Below the pieces are notes generated by a model, which worked only from the letters and a program-made list of their open reading frames with translations, was not told the DNA's origin and searched no databases. Below, piece by piece: positions 8,515-17,824 of a stretch of DNA of 64,000 nt. Made by a program: the position numbers and the translations under genes. The DNA is taken from positions 1,887,501-1,951,500 of the forward strand of contig OY288107.1 in the NCBI GenBank assembly GCA_958431225.1, given 5' to 3'. Origin of the DNA: an uncultured Alphaproteobacteria bacterium. Its GTDB lineage: Bacteria > Pseudomonadota > Alphaproteobacteria > Puniceispirillales > UBA1172. How positions within the stretch are numbered: position 1 is the first letter of the stretch; every line of letters begins with the position of its first letter.

Positions 8515-10719
8515 TTATCCCTTCATCAAATTGGGGAGCCAATCCTCATGCCCCCGACGCAGTTCAGTTAATGCAATAGCATCATCCGCGCCTAATTTCA
8601 ATTCTTTCGCGGCGACGCTCATGGCAATTTTTTGGAACGGCACTTCTAAATCCGTCAGCATGGCTTCAAACACCGGCGCATCCGCCACTGCCACCACATA
8701 GCGGGCTTGGTCTTCACCAAAAGCCCAATCATGCGTCAGCCGATGCGCCGGCAGGGTCAGCTGCGCCCCCATATTCCCCGCCAGCAACATTTCCGCCAAA
8801 GCCACCAAAATCCCGCCATCGCCAACATCATGCGCGGCAGAAATCAACCCCTTATCATTGAGCGCGCGTATGGCATCGGCGTGGCGTTTTTCTGCCGTTA
8901 AATCTACCGGGGGCGGGGCGGCGGTATCAGTATTTTCGGCGATGATATGCGCATAGACGCTATTGGAAAGCCAGCCCGTGCCTAGCCCTTCATTGCCGAT
9001 GACATAGATGCTTTCTTCAGGTGCGGTGATGGCTTGGCGCCGCGCGCGCATGATATCATCAATCACCCCAATCATCCCAATCACCGGGGCGGGGGCAATC
9101 GCCATGCCGTCGGTTTCATTATAGAGCGACACATTCCCCGAAACTATCGGCACATGTAATGCCTCTGCCGCCGCGCCCATGCCCTTAATCGCCCCGACGA
9201 TCTGCCCCATAATTTCGGGTTTTTCAGGATTGCCGAAATTGAGATTGTTCGTGGTGGCGAGTGGCAGCGCGCCGGTGGCGGTGATGTTGCGATAGGCTTC
9301 TGCCACCGCTTGCATCGCGCCAAGCTCCGCATCCGCCAGCACATAGCGTTGGGTGCAATCGGTGGTCATCGCCAAACCTTTTTGCGTATTATGCACGCGA
9401 ATCATCCCGGCATCGCCCCCGCAATCAATGGCGGTATCCCCCATGACATGGCGGTCATATTGTTCATAAATCCAACGGCGACTCGCTAGGAAATGGCTAG
9501 ATAGCATTGTTTTGAGCGCAACACTCAAAGGCATATCACGGATGAGCGCGTCATTGGGCGTCGGGGTAGGGGGGGTGATGGCTTCCCATGGGCGGTCATA
9601 TTCGGGGGCGTCCTCAACCAAAGGCGCTAGGGGCAGGTTCGCCACCACATCGCCTTGGAATCTCAGCACCAAATTTCCGGTATCCGTGACCGTGCCGATA
9701 GGCGCGAAATCCACGTCCCATTTGTCAAAAATTTCCTGTGCCGTTTCCATAGTTTCGGGTTTTAATACCACCAACATGCGCTCCTGCGATTCCGACAGCA
9801 TGATTTCATAAGGCGACATATCCGCCTCACGCATCGGCACGGCGCTGAGGTCAAGTTCCATGCCTAGCCCCCCCTTGCTCGCCATCTCCACCGCCGATGA
9901 GGTCAAGCCCGCCGCCCCCATATCTTGAATGGCCAGCACCGCATCCGCCGCCATCAACTCAAGGCTTGCTTCCATCAGTAATTTCCCCGCTAGCGGGTCG
10001 CCGACTTGCACCGTGGGGCGTTTGGATTGGTCGTCTTCGCTGAATTCTGCCGAAGCCATGGTCGCCCCATGGATGCCATCGCGCCCGGTTTTTGCGCCGA
10101 TGTAAATCACCGGGTTGCCGACGCCTGATGCGGCGGAAAGGAAAATGCGGTCGCGCTGTGCTAATCCTACCGCCATGGCATTGACTAAAATGTTTTGGTT
10201 ATAGCTGGCATCAAAATGCGTCTCACCGCCTAGGGTCGGGATGCCGATGCAGTTGCCATAACCGCCTATGCCGGCGGCAACACCGCTAAGCAGATGGCGG
10301 GTGAGGGGGTGGTCGGGCGCACCAAAACGCAACGCATTCAACAACGCCACCGGACGCGCCCCCATGGTAAAAACATCCCGCAAAATCCCGCCAACACCAG
10401 TCGCCGCGCCTTGATAGGGTTCAATGAAGGACGGATGGTTATGGCTTTCAATTTTGAAAACCGCCGCCAAGCCATCGCCAATATCCACGACGCCCGCATT
10501 TTCGCCGGGCCCATGCACCACCTGCGCGCCGGTGGTGGGGAGCGTTTTCAACCACCGCCGCGATGATTTATACGAGCAATGTTCGGACCACATCGCCGAG
10601 AAAATCCCCAATTCGGTGAGGTTAGGCGCGCGTCCTAGACGTTCACAAATCCGCGCGAATTCATCGGCATTAAGCCCCATTTGTGTGGCGTGTTCTTGGG
10701 TGGTGGTGTTGGCGTTCAT
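8515..10719 (-). CDS. purL: Phosphoribosylformylglycinamidine synthase, large subunit
   Basis: 734 residues, the small form of PurL that works with separate PurQ (glutaminase) and PurS. It catalyses ATP-dependent conversion of FGAR to FGAM, step four of de novo purine synthesis. Visible motifs are [15 protein letters not shown] near residue 45, the active-site His in [27 protein letters not shown], and [14 protein letters not shown] near the C-terminus, all of the AIR-synthase-related fold. Its ATG overlaps the purQ stop by 3 bases, so translation is coupled. Confidence 0.98.
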   Translation of the reverse strand: MNANTTTQEHATQMGLNADEFARICERLGRAPNLTELGIFSAMWSEHCSYKSSRRWLKTLPTTGAQVVHGPGENAGVVDIGDGLAAVFKIESHNHPSFIEPYQGAATGVGGILRDVFTMGARPVALLNALRFGAPDHPLTRHLLSGVAAGIGGYGNCIGIPTLGGETHFDASYNQNILVNAMAVGLAQRDRIFLSAASGVGNPVIYIGAKTGRDGIHGATMASAEFSEDDQSKRPTVQVGDPLAGKLLMEASLELMAADAVLAIQDMGAAGLTSSAVEMASKGGLGMELDLSAVPMREADMSPYEIMLSESQERMLVVLKPETMETAQEIFDKWDVDFAPIGTVTDTGNLVLRFQGDVVANLPLAPLVEDAPEYDRPWEAITPPTPTPNDALIRDMPLSVALKTMLSSHFLASRRWIYEQYDRHVMGDTAIDCGGDAGMIRVHNTQKGLAMTTDCTQRYVLADAELGAMQAVAEAYRNITATGALPLATTNNLNFGNPEKPEIMGQIVGAIKGMGAAAEALHVPIVSGNVSLYNETDGMAIAPAPVIGMIGVIDDIMRARRQAITAPEESIYVIGNEGLGTGWLSNSVYAHIIAENTDTAAPPPVDLTAEKRHADAIRALNDKGLISAAHDVGDGGILVALAEMLLAGNMGAQLTLPAHRLTHDWAFGEDQARYVVAVADAPVFEAMLTDLEVPFQKIAMSVAAKELKLGADDAIALTELRRGHEDWLPNLMKG

Positions 10720-11420
10720 GGTGCAACCGCCTCAATCAAATTTTTGAGCAATTGCCGTCCGTCCTGCCCGCCGCCACCATGTATCGGGTCAAGGTTGCGT
10801 TCAGGATGCGGCATCATCCCCAGCACCCGCCCATTTTCCGAAACTATCCCGGCAATATCCTCAATCGCACCATTGGGGTTGGCATCAATATGTTTATCCC
10901 CCCCTATCCCCGCCGTATAGGTAAAAGCAATCTGCCCCTTATCTTGGAGGCGCGCGAGCGTTTCTTCATCGGCATAATAATTGCCCTCATTATGCGCCAC
11001 CGGCATGCGGAAACTTTGCCCGTCCTTGAAGGCAGAAAGCAAGCCGTCATCGGCGTGATGCGCCTTAATCACCACATCACGGCAGACATATTTAAGCCCC
11101 ACATTACGCATCAACGCACCGGGCAGGAGTTCGGATTCGGTCAGGATCTGAAAGCCATTACAAATCCCCAACACATACCCGCCACGCCAAACATGGTCTT
11201 GGATTTCATCCATAATCGGTGCGCGCGCGGCAATCGCCCCGCCGCGCAGATAATCGCCAAAAGAAAACCCCCCGGGCAGAATGATGAGATCGTGCCGTGC
11301 GATATCGGTGTCTTTATACCAGATTGCGCTAGGTTTAGTGCCGGTGATACTAGCCACGCCGGTGATAATATCACGGTCGCAATTTGAACCCGGGAAACGA
11401 ATGACGGCGATGCTAGGCAC
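10716..11420 (-). CDS. purQ: Phosphoribosylformylglycinamidine synthase, glutaminase subunit
   Basis: Class I glutamine amidotransferase that supplies ammonia to PurL. It has [29 protein letters not shown], the nucleophile Cys in [11 protein letters not shown], and the His-Glu pair in MMPHPERN. About 234 residues. I chose GTG 11420, because GAGGA lies six bases upstream and because the family begins only a few residues before the AVIxFPGSN strand. The longer frame begins with TTG at 11441 and has no such site. The start lies within the last codons of purS, so the two are translationally coupled. Confidence 0.96.
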   Translation of the reverse strand: MPSIAVIRFPGSNCDRDIITGVASITGTKPSAIWYKDTDIARHDLIILPGGFSFGDYLRGGAIAARAPIMDEIQDHVWRGGYVLGICNGFQILTESELLPGALMRNVGLKYVCRDVVIKAHHADDGLLSAFKDGQSFRMPVAHNEGNYYADEETLARLQDKGQIAFTYTAGIGGDKHIDANPNGAIEDIAGIVSENGRVLGMMPHPERNLDPIHGGGGQDGRQLLKNLIEAVAP

Positions 11421-11676
11421 TATTTTCCTCGCCGTCTTCAATGGTTATATCGTAGGTTTCAATGATGGTATTGACCAACAATACCTCGCACATTTTCGCG
11501 GCTTTTTGCATGGCGCGCGCTGTGTCGCTTTCGTCTAGGGTTAGGCGGATTAGGCGCCCGGTCATCACCGCCCCCACCTCACTATAGCCGAGATTATGCA
11601 GCGATGCGGCGATGGCTTTGCCCTCGGGGTCAAGCACGTCTTCTTTGAATTGGATGGTGATTAACACATTAATCAT
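11413..11676 (-). CDS. purS: Phosphoribosylformylglycinamidine synthase subunit PurS
   Basis: 87-residue small subunit that bridges PurL and PurQ in the FGAM synthase complex. The family pattern is clear: an N-terminal beta strand (INVLITIQFKEDVLDPEG), the helix GKAIAASLHNLGY, and the ending VLLVNTIIETYDI. The presence of PurS agrees with the small PurL downstream. Its start overlaps purC by 8 bases. Confidence 0.96.
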   Translation of the reverse strand: MINVLITIQFKEDVLDPEGKAIAASLHNLGYSEVGAVMTGRLIRLTLDESDTARAMQKAAKMCEVLLVNTIIETYDITIEDGEENSA

Positions 11677-12433
11677 AATGTTTCTCCGTTATGGTTAAGC
11701 CGAGGCGGGTAGCGATGTCTTGATAGGCTTCCACCAGATTGCCGAGATCTTGACGAAAGCGGTCTTTGTCTTTGCTGTCGCCGGTGGCTTTATCCCAGAG
11801 ACGGCAATTATCGGGGCTAATCTCATCGGCGAGGATGAGGGGTGGATCATCAGGCAGAGGATGGTTAGCGCGCCCGAATTCCAGCTTAAAATCCACCAGC
11901 GTGATATTGATGTCATGAAATATATTGCGCAAAAAATGGTTAATGGCAAGGGCGGTGAGGCGCATAAAGGTAATTTCTTCACGGCTGGCAAGGGCAAATT
12001 CAACAATATGGTCTTCGGTGATGATGGGGTCATTGAGCGCATCTTCCTTCAAATAATACTCCACCATCGGCGTTTTGAGAGGCGTGCCAGATTTGATAGG
12101 AATATGCGCCCCCCCTAGCCGTGCCACCATAGAACCGGTAGCGATATTCCGCACCACCACCTCCACCGGAATGATGGTGCATTTGCGGATAAGCTGTTCA
12201 CGGGGGGAAATCTGACGGATGAGATGGTGTTTAATGCCCGCATCCGCTAGTAGCGTCATGATATGGCACGAAATGGCGTTGTTCAACACGCCCTTGCCGT
12301 GCAGCACCGCGTGTTTTTGCGCGTTATAGGCGGTGGCGTCATCTTTGAAATACTGAATCAGCGTGTCGTCCGTGGTGCCAGCAAAAATGACTTTCGCTTT
12401 ACCTTCATAGAGTTTTTTGCGTTTTGCTGTCAT
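11669..12433 (-). CDS. purC: SAICAR synthetase
   Basis: 254-residue phosphoribosylaminoimidazole-succinocarboxamide synthase, which ligates aspartate to CAIR with ATP. Motifs include LYEGKAKVIF at the N-terminus, KDDATAYNAQK, VEVVVRNIATGSM and VDFKLEFGR, with ADEISPDNCRLWD carrying the metal and substrate residues. Its start overlaps the purB stop by 4 bases (ATGA type). The order purB-purC-purS-purQ-purL is a common alphaproteobacterial purine operon. Confidence 0.98.
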   Translation of the reverse strand: MTAKRKKLYEGKAKVIFAGTTDDTLIQYFKDDATAYNAQKHAVLHGKGVLNNAISCHIMTLLADAGIKHHLIRQISPREQLIRKCTIIPVEVVVRNIATGSMVARLGGAHIPIKSGTPLKTPMVEYYLKEDALNDPIITEDHIVEFALASREEITFMRLTALAINHFLRNIFHDINITLVDFKLEFGRANHPLPDDPPLILADEISPDNCRLWDKATGDSKDKDRFRQDLGNLVEAYQDIATRLGLTITEKHYD

Positions 12434-13731
12434 GATTCCTTGCCAAAGACACGAGCAAAAATCGCATCAACATTTTTGAAATGATGTTTTGGGTCAAATA
12501 ATGCGGTGAGTTCGGCTTGCGTGATATGCGCCATCACCTCTTTATCGGCGGTGAGGGCATCAAGGAAACTACCGCCATCGCGCCAGATTTTCATAGCGTT
12601 GCGTTGCACCAACAGATAGGCATCCTCCCGCGACACCCCCGCTTGCGTCAGGGCGAGTAGAACTTGTTGCGAATGCACCAACCCGCCCAACTGATTGAGA
12701 TTCGCTTGCATGGCTTCGGGATAAATCTGCAAATTTTCCACCACCCCCGCCAAACGATGCAGGGCAAAATCCAACGCAATGGTGGCATCGGGGGCAAGCA
12801 CACGTTCCACCGAAGAATGCGAAATATCGCGCTCATGCCAGAGGGCGATGTTTTCAAGGGCAGGCACAACCGCCCCCCGCACCAACCGCGCTAAACCGGT
12901 TAGATTCTCGGTCAAAATCGGATTGCGTTTATGGGGCATAGCGGAAGACCCTTTCTGCCCCGCCCCAAAAGATTCCTCGGCTTCACGCAATTCGGTGCGT
13001 TGCAGGTGGCGGATTTCTGTCGCTAGATTTTCAATAGACCCGGCAATCACCCCCATCGTGGCAAAAAACATAGCGTGGCGGTCGCGGGGGATGATTTGTG
13101 TAGAATGCGGTTCAGCCCGCAACCCCATTTTTTCAGCAACATAATTTTCCACAAAAGGATCAATATGCGCGAATGTCCCCACCGCGCCCGAAATTTTACA
13201 GGTAGCAATCTCCGCCCGCGCCAATTTCATACGCGCCAGCCCCCGCGCAAAGCCCGCATAATGCCCCGCCAGTTTCAGCCCAAATGTTGTCGGTTCCGCA
13301 TGAATCCCATGACTGCGCCCGATAGTAGGGGTATGGCAATGCGCCATAGCTTGGGTTTTGAGCGCATCCATCACCCGCCCGATGCCATCGGCAAGCAAAT
13401 CACTAGCACGGCTCAACTGCACGGCAAGGCAGGTATCCAGCACATCCGATGAGGTCATGCCCTGATGCACCCAACGCGCTGGCTCGCCAATATGCTCCGC
13501 CAGATTGGTCAAAAACGCGATAACATCATGGCGGGTCTCTGCCTCAATTTCATGGATGCGCGCCACCTCAAACCGCCCTTTGTCCCAGATGGCTTTGGCG
13601 TCCGATTTAGGGATATTGCCTAGCTCGGCTTGGGCGTCGGCGGCATGGGCTTCAATGTCAAACCAAATCTGAAAGCGCGTTTGGTCATCCCATATTGCCG
13701 TCATTTCGGGGCGTGAGTAGCGGGAAATCAT
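12430..13731 (-). CDS. purB: Adenylosuccinate lyase
   Basis: 433-residue fumarase/aspartase-superfamily lyase that releases fumarate from SAICAR and from adenylosuccinate, so it acts twice in purine synthesis. The signature GSSAMPHKRNPILTENL sits near residue 260, with the catalytic His region TIGRSHGIHAEPTTFG and the start MISRYSRPEM typical of the family. ATG 13731 is used; the preceding codon is TTG. It is the first gene of the purine unit and probably carries its promoter in the 45-base gap to radC, where I see no clear consensus. Confidence 0.98.
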   Translation of the reverse strand: MISRYSRPEMTAIWDDQTRFQIWFDIEAHAADAQAELGNIPKSDAKAIWDKGRFEVARIHEIEAETRHDVIAFLTNLAEHIGEPARWVHQGMTSSDVLDTCLAVQLSRASDLLADGIGRVMDALKTQAMAHCHTPTIGRSHGIHAEPTTFGLKLAGHYAGFARGLARMKLARAEIATCKISGAVGTFAHIDPFVENYVAEKMGLRAEPHSTQIIPRDRHAMFFATMGVIAGSIENLATEIRHLQRTELREAEESFGAGQKGSSAMPHKRNPILTENLTGLARLVRGAVVPALENIALWHERDISHSSVERVLAPDATIALDFALHRLAGVVENLQIYPEAMQANLNQLGGLVHSQQVLLALTQAGVSREDAYLLVQRNAMKIWRDGGSFLDALTADKEVMAHITQAELTALFDPKHHFKNVDAIFARVFGKES

Positions 13732-13776
13732 CAATCTATCCTGAATTCATTTGCCTATATAGCACATTACCGCCCA

Positions 13777-14472
13777 TTACAAAAGCCCAGCATTTTTGAA
13801 ACTGAAATGTCCTGCACCGCTAATAATCAAATGGTCGTGCAATTTCGCGTCAACCGCCCGCATCGCCTGATTGATTGCCTTGGTCATGGCAATATCCTGC
13901 GCGGAAGGCTGATGGTCGCCGGAAGGATGGTTATGCACCAAAATCACAGCCACCGCATGATAGCGCAAAGCATGGCGCACCACCTCACGCGGAAAAACCG
14001 CAACGCGGTCAATCGTCCCTGTGGCTAGTTCTTCGGCGGCGATGACGCGGTTATGGGGATTGACGAAAATAGCCAAAAAATATTCTTTATCGGCAAAACC
14101 GATGCGGGTGCGACAATAATCAATGATGTCTGTCCATGAGGCGAGCACGCTGGCATTGATGATTTTTTCCTCTGCCAGATGCCGTGCGATGGCTTGGGTG
14201 ATGCGGAATAGGGTGATGCTGTGGTCGCTGATGAGTTCGTGGCGTTTCAACGCATCCGCATCGGCATCAAGCACATGATTGATGGTTTTGTATGTTTTCA
14301 ATAATTCCTTGGCGGCGGCTTTGGTATCACGGCGGGGGACGCTATAAAACAACAGGGCTTCCAGCAATTCATATTCCGCCAAACTTTCCGCGCCATTTTT
14401 ATCAATACGCTCTTTGAGCCGTTGGCGATGTCCGCTATATGGGGCTGAGGTTGGTTTTTTGGGCGCGGTCAT
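13777..14472 (-). CDS. radC: RadC/YicR family JAMM-domain protein
   Basis: 231 residues. A helix-hairpin-helix-like N-terminal half (GHRQRLKERIDKNGAESL, LLEALLFYS) is followed by a JAB/JAMM metalloprotease-like domain with the zinc motif HNHPSGDHQPSAQD near residue 180. The family is widespread and named for a mis-assigned repair mutation; its real activity is unknown. It lies just after map on the same strand, 9 bases apart. Confidence 0.93.
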   Translation of the reverse strand: MTAPKKPTSAPYSGHRQRLKERIDKNGAESLAEYELLEALLFYSVPRRDTKAAAKELLKTYKTINHVLDADADALKRHELISDHSITLFRITQAIARHLAEEKIINASVLASWTDIIDYCRTRIGFADKEYFLAIFVNPHNRVIAAEELATGTIDRVAVFPREVVRHALRYHAVAVILVHNHPSGDHQPSAQDIAMTKAINQAMRAVDAKLHDHLIISGAGHFSFKNAGLL

Positions 14473-14481
14473 ATCTTGGCT

Positions 14482-15273
14482 CTAAAGGTAAGGCGGTTGC
14501 GTGAAACCTTGGGGGGAGGTGGTAAAAATCTCATGCCCTTTGGCGGTCACACCGATGCTATGTTCAAATTGCGCCGATAGCCCGCGGTCGCGTGTCACCG
14601 CCGTCCAGCCATCTGCGAGAATTTTCACCTGCCAAGTGCCGGCGTTAATCATCGGCTCAATGGTAAAAATCATGCCTTCTTCCAACAAAACGCCGGCGCC
14701 GGCCTCGCCGTAATGTAGCACCGTGGGGGCGGTGTGGAATTCCTGCCCGATGCCATGCCCGGTAAAATCGCGCACCACCGAAAACCGCGCCGCTTCGGCA
14801 TAAGTCTGAATCGCGTGGCCTATATCGCCAAGCGTCGCCCCGGGTCTTACCACATCAATCCCCCGCATCATGGCTTGATAGGTGGCATCGGTGAGACGCC
14901 TCGCCTTAACGCTAGGCTCCCCCACCCAATACATGCGCGATGTATCCCCATACCAGCCGTCAAGAATCACCGTCACATCAATGTTGAGAATATCCCCATC
15001 CATCAAGCGCTTTTCCGCCGGAATGCCATGACAGACGACATGATTGACCGAAATACAGGTGGCTTTCGGGAAACCCTTATACCCCAAAGGCGCCGGGATG
15101 CCCCCGTGTTCAGTAATAAACTGATGGCACAAATCATTGAGCGCCAGCGTGGTCATGCCCGCCTCAACAAAGGGCGTGATATAATCCAACACCGCCGCCG
15201 CCAACTGCCCAGCCTTACGCATTTTCATAAAATCAAGCGCGCTATGTCGAGGGATAGAAGGTGCTAATATCAT
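14482..15273 (-). CDS. map: Type I methionine aminopeptidase
   Basis: Cytoplasmic metallo-exopeptidase that removes initiator methionine. 263 residues. The five metal ligands can be seen in ILNIDVTVILDGWYGDTSRM (two Asp), DFTGHGIGQEFH (His), IFTIEPMIN (Glu) and AQFEHSIGV (Glu). VNHVVCHGIP is also conserved. There is no N-terminal zinc-finger extension, as usual for bacterial type I. The ATG overlaps the sfsA stop in an ATGA arrangement. Confidence 0.97.
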   Translation of the reverse strand: MILAPSIPRHSALDFMKMRKAGQLAAAVLDYITPFVEAGMTTLALNDLCHQFITEHGGIPAPLGYKGFPKATCISVNHVVCHGIPAEKRLMDGDILNIDVTVILDGWYGDTSRMYWVGEPSVKARRLTDATYQAMMRGIDVVRPGATLGDIGHAIQTYAEAARFSVVRDFTGHGIGQEFHTAPTVLHYGEAGAGVLLEEGMIFTIEPMINAGTWQVKILADGWTAVTRDRGLSAQFEHSIGVTAKGHEIFTTSPQGFTQPPYL

Positions 15274-15983
15274 GCGGGAATCACCATAGTTATTTCTCGG
15301 TCCAATGTTAATGCGCTTTGGCTAATAAAGCAACGCCAAGCCATGATTTCTACGCCATGTGCGTGGGCTTGGCGCAAAGTTTGGGCGTAGATGGGGTCAA
15401 TATCCTCGGCGATGACCATGCTATCGCTATCGCCCCGCTGCACCACGAACAGCAATCCGGCACGATAACCGGCGCTTTTTGCTGCCATTAATTCATTGAG
15501 ATGCTTGGTGCCGCGTGCGGTGACGGCATCGGGGAACGCCACCGCCCCCATATCTTGCGGACGCCGCAGATGCACGTTTTTGATCTCCAACAGCATCGGC
15601 GGGGACGCATCATCGGCATCATCCAGCAAAAAATCAAAGCGCACGCCTTGTTTCCATTTATATTCGTAGCGGATGCTTTGATAGGTTTTGAGTTGCGGAA
15701 TCAGCCGCGATTCTAACGCCTCCCCAGCGATGCGGTTAGGGCGGTTGGTATTGATGCCCACCAAAACGCCATCGGCTTCCACCAATTCTAGGGTGAGGGG
15801 CAATTTGCGTTTCGGGTTATCCGCGCGCGAACACCACACCCGCATCCCGGCATCTTTCAGCCCGGTCATAGCCCCGGGATTAGGGCAATGCACCACCTCC
15901 ACATCCCCGCCGAAATCCACATCCGCCAGAAACCGCTTATAGCGTTTGATAAGCCTGCCCGATAAAAGTGGCGGTAATTGCAT
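15270..15983 (-). CDS. sfsA: SfsA family protein (sugar fermentation stimulation protein homologue)
   Basis: 237 residues from ATG 15983, nearly the length of E. coli SfsA. The match is convincing: LIKRYKRFLADV, HCPNPGAMTG, EIKNVHLRRP, FPDAVTARGTKHLNELM and HGVEIMAWR. SfsA is described as a DNA-binding regulator of maltose genes, but the conserved D/E-x-K core (RFDFLLDD then LEIKN) resembles a nuclease fold, so the true role is open. The frame is open to 16112, but the extra part is not family-like and would overlap the divergent gene. Confidence 0.93.
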   Translation of the reverse strand: MQLPPLLSGRLIKRYKRFLADVDFGGDVEVVHCPNPGAMTGLKDAGMRVWCSRADNPKRKLPLTLELVEADGVLVGINTNRPNRIAGEALESRLIPQLKTYQSIRYEYKWKQGVRFDFLLDDADDASPPMLLEIKNVHLRRPQDMGAVAFPDAVTARGTKHLNELMAAKSAGYRAGLLFVVQRGDSDSMVIAEDIDPIYAQTLRQAHAHGVEIMAWRCFISQSALTLDREITMVIPA

Positions 15984-16038
15984 CGCAAGCGCATCCCTGA
16001 TAACAATAAAAGGGCAATTTATAGCGAATGGAGACATG

Positions 16039-16791
16039 ATGCAACCGCGCGCGAGTTTGTTAATCATCGGCGATGAAATTTTATCAGGACGCACGCCCGA
16101 TAAGAACCTCAATCATCTAGCACGATTTTTGGGGGCGCGCGGCATTGCGCTCAGCGAATCGCGCATCGTCGGCGACCGCCACCAAGCGATTATCACCGCC
16201 ACGCGCGCATTGATGGCGCAATATGATTTGGTTTTCACCTGTGGCGGCATTGGACCCACGCATGACGATATTACCACCGAGGCCCTAGCCGAAGCATTAA
16301 AAGTCGCGGTCATCCGCCACCCCGAAGCCGATAAAATCTTGCGCGATTATTATGCCGAGAAGAATCTAGATTACAATGATGCGCGCCAGAAAATGGCGGA
16401 TGTGCCGAAAGGTGCAGGGTTAATCGCCAATCCGATTTCCTGCGCGCCCGGCTATCGCATCGGCAATCTATACGCCCTCGCCGGTGTGCCAGCAATTTTC
16501 GCGGCGATGCTTGAAACATTAGCGCCAAATCTGCCCCAAGGCGCGCGCACGCACCAAATATCCATCCACACCACCATCGGCGAAGGCACATTGGCTAGCG
16601 GGTTGCGCACCATTGAACAAAACCATCCCAGCACCAGCATCGGCAGCTACCCGCATTTCTCCGCGCCCCCCGATACTCATGGCTCGGGGGTAGCCGTAGT
16701 CGTATCGGGGCTAGATGCCGATGCCGTATCCGCCACCGCCGATGCTGTGGAGGCTTTGATTACAGAATTAGGCGGGGTAGCAAAACGCTAA
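16039..16791 (+). CDS. Molybdopterin-binding domain protein, CinA N-terminal type
   Basis: About 250 residues. LLIIGDEILSGRTPDKN, FTCGGIGPTHDDITTEALAEA and ISCAPGYRIGNLYALAGVPAIF define the MoaB/MogA-like fold of COG1058 proteins. In CinA this domain is an ADP-ribose pyrophosphatase and is fused to a nicotinamide-nucleotide amidase, which is absent here, so this is the stand-alone form. ATG 16039 has GGAG four to five bases upstream; ATG 16036 is too close. It is divergent from sfsA with about 55 bases between the starts, and its stop overlaps the rhomboid gene stop by 4 bases. Confidence 0.87.
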   Translation: MQPRASLLIIGDEILSGRTPDKNLNHLARFLGARGIALSESRIVGDRHQAIITATRALMAQYDLVFTCGGIGPTHDDITTEALAEALKVAVIRHPEADKILRDYYAEKNLDYNDARQKMADVPKGAGLIANPISCAPGYRIGNLYALAGVPAIFAAMLETLAPNLPQGARTHQISIHTTIGEGTLASGLRTIEQNHPSTSIGSYPHFSAPPDTHGSGVAVVVSGLDADAVSATADAVEALITELGGVAKR

Positions 16792-17663
16792 TCTTTAGGC
16801 GGAGGCGGGGGCGGGCGTGGGCGTGGGCGGGGGCGTGGGCGTCTGACTTGCGGTAAGTCGCGGCGTGATGCGGGCGGGGGTTTTGCCCGTTTAGGGCGAT
16901 AACGTCCCACGAATTCATTGCGGATTTGATGGCGGTTGATAATTTTTAAGCGGCGGTCAGGCGCGCTTGCTTTGGCAGGGAAAATAGCGTGGTCGCGGTT
17001 TTTGAAAAATGGCGTCAGCACCAACCCCGCGGCGAATCCGCCAATATGCGCGAAATAAGCAACACCGCTATTGCCACTAAGCGAAGCCGGGGCAGCTATA
17101 AATTGCAAAAGCAACCACCCCGCCAAAACCGCAACGGCGGGCAGGGATATGAAACGCACGAAGATCAATATCACCACCAAAACCCGCACTTGCGCGCGCG
17201 GATAGAGCATCAAATACGCCCCCAACACCCCGGCTATCGCCCCGGAAGCCCCCACCAGAGGCGTGACCGAATCAGGGTCAATCGCAGTATGCGCCAACAC
17301 CGCCACCGCCCCGCAGATGATATAGAAAATGGTAAATTTCACCGCCCCCATCGCGTCCTCAACATTATCGCCAAAAATCCACAGATAGAGCATATTGCCC
17401 CCAAGATGCAAAAATCCCCCATGCAGAAACACCGAAGTAATCAGCGTCGCCCAATCGGGCAGTTCCGCAAAGGCAGGAGGACGCAATACCGCCCCGGTGA
17501 TGAGCGCAGGGATAGCCCCGTAAGAAAACAAAAACCGCCTTTCGCTTTCCGCATCTAGCCCCAGATGAAACAAAAACACCGCCACACAGAGCGCCATGAG
17601 GCTCCATGTAATCACCGGCACACGCCCCGTGGGGTTATCATCAAAAAGCGGTATAAAAAACAT
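16788..17663 (-). CDS. Rhomboid-family intramembrane serine protease with Arg-Pro tail
   Basis: 291 residues, with six or seven hydrophobic segments in the first 220. Motifs are HGGFLHLGGNMLYLW (second transmembrane segment with the conserved HxxxN), LVGASGAIAGVLG (GxSG catalytic serine) and FAHIGGFAAG (catalytic His), so an active rhomboid protease is likely. The cytoplasmic C-terminus is unusual: a Lys/Arg-rich stretch ends in alternating Arg-Pro and a proline run, encoded by hexamer repeats. Substrates unknown. It is convergent with the CinA-like gene. Confidence 0.93.
   Translation of the reverse strand: MFFIPLFDDNPTGRVPVITWSLMALCVAVFLFHLGLDAESERRFLFSYGAIPALITGAVLRPPAFAELPDWATLITSVFLHGGFLHLGGNMLYLWIFGDNVEDAMGAVKFTIFYIICGAVAVLAHTAIDPDSVTPLVGASGAIAGVLGAYLMLYPRAQVRVLVVILIFVRFISLPAVAVLAGWLLLQFIAAPASLSGNSGVAYFAHIGGFAAGLVLTPFFKNRDHAIFPAKASAPDRRLKIINRHQIRNEFVGRYRPKRAKPPPASRRDLPQVRRPRPRPRPRPPPPPPKD
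16813..16842 (+). repeat. GGGCGT hexamer repeat inside the rhomboid gene
   Basis: Five consecutive hexamers, GGGCGT twice, GGGCGG once and GGGCGT twice, read on the + strand. On the coding (-) strand they give the alternating Arg-Pro tail of the rhomboid protein. Hexamer units keep the frame, so gain or loss of units would alter only tail length. Confidence 0.8.
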
Positions 17664-17695
17664 GGGACTGATCCTATCTCATCGGTGCTTGGTGC

Positions 17696-17725
17696 TTGAC
17701 AGCGGGGCGTGAAACTCACTAGAAC
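17696..17725 (+). promoter_or_regulatory. Probable promoter of tRNA-Leu
   Basis: TTGACA (17696-17701) and TAGAAC (17720-17725) are separated by 18 bases, and the tRNA begins 11 bases after the second box. This spacing suits a tRNA with a very short 5' leader. The -35 box is perfect and the -10 box is moderate. Confidence 0.6.
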
Positions 17726-17736
17726 ATAACGCAAAA

Positions 17737-17824
17737 GGGGGCATGGTGAAATTGGTAAACACAACAGACTTAAAATCTGTCGCCTGAATAAGGCTTCTCG
17801 GTTCAAGTCCGAGTGTCCCCACCA
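17737..17824 (+). tRNA. tRNA-Leu (anticodon UAA)
   Basis: An 88-base class II tRNA with encoded CCA (17822-17824). The acceptor stem GGGGGCA pairs with TGTCCCC, including one G-T pair. The anticodon stem ACAGA/TCTGT encloses the loop CTTAAAA, giving anticodon TAA. A long variable arm folds as GCCT/AGGC, as expected for leucine. The T arm is CTCGG-TTCAAGT-CCGAG. The 3' end overlaps, on the opposite strand, the last codons of the nucleosidase gene. Confidence 0.96.

Noticed and set aside
16989..17558. Long + strand open frame of 189 codons opposite the rhomboid gene
   Set aside because: It is antisense to a clear rhomboid protease, has an Arg/His/Gln-rich composition typical of GC-rich shadow frames, and no ribosome site.
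17737..17824. tRNA-Leu as integration site of a mobile element
   Set aside because: No integrase, no duplicated tRNA 3' end and only ordinary genes on either side were seen.
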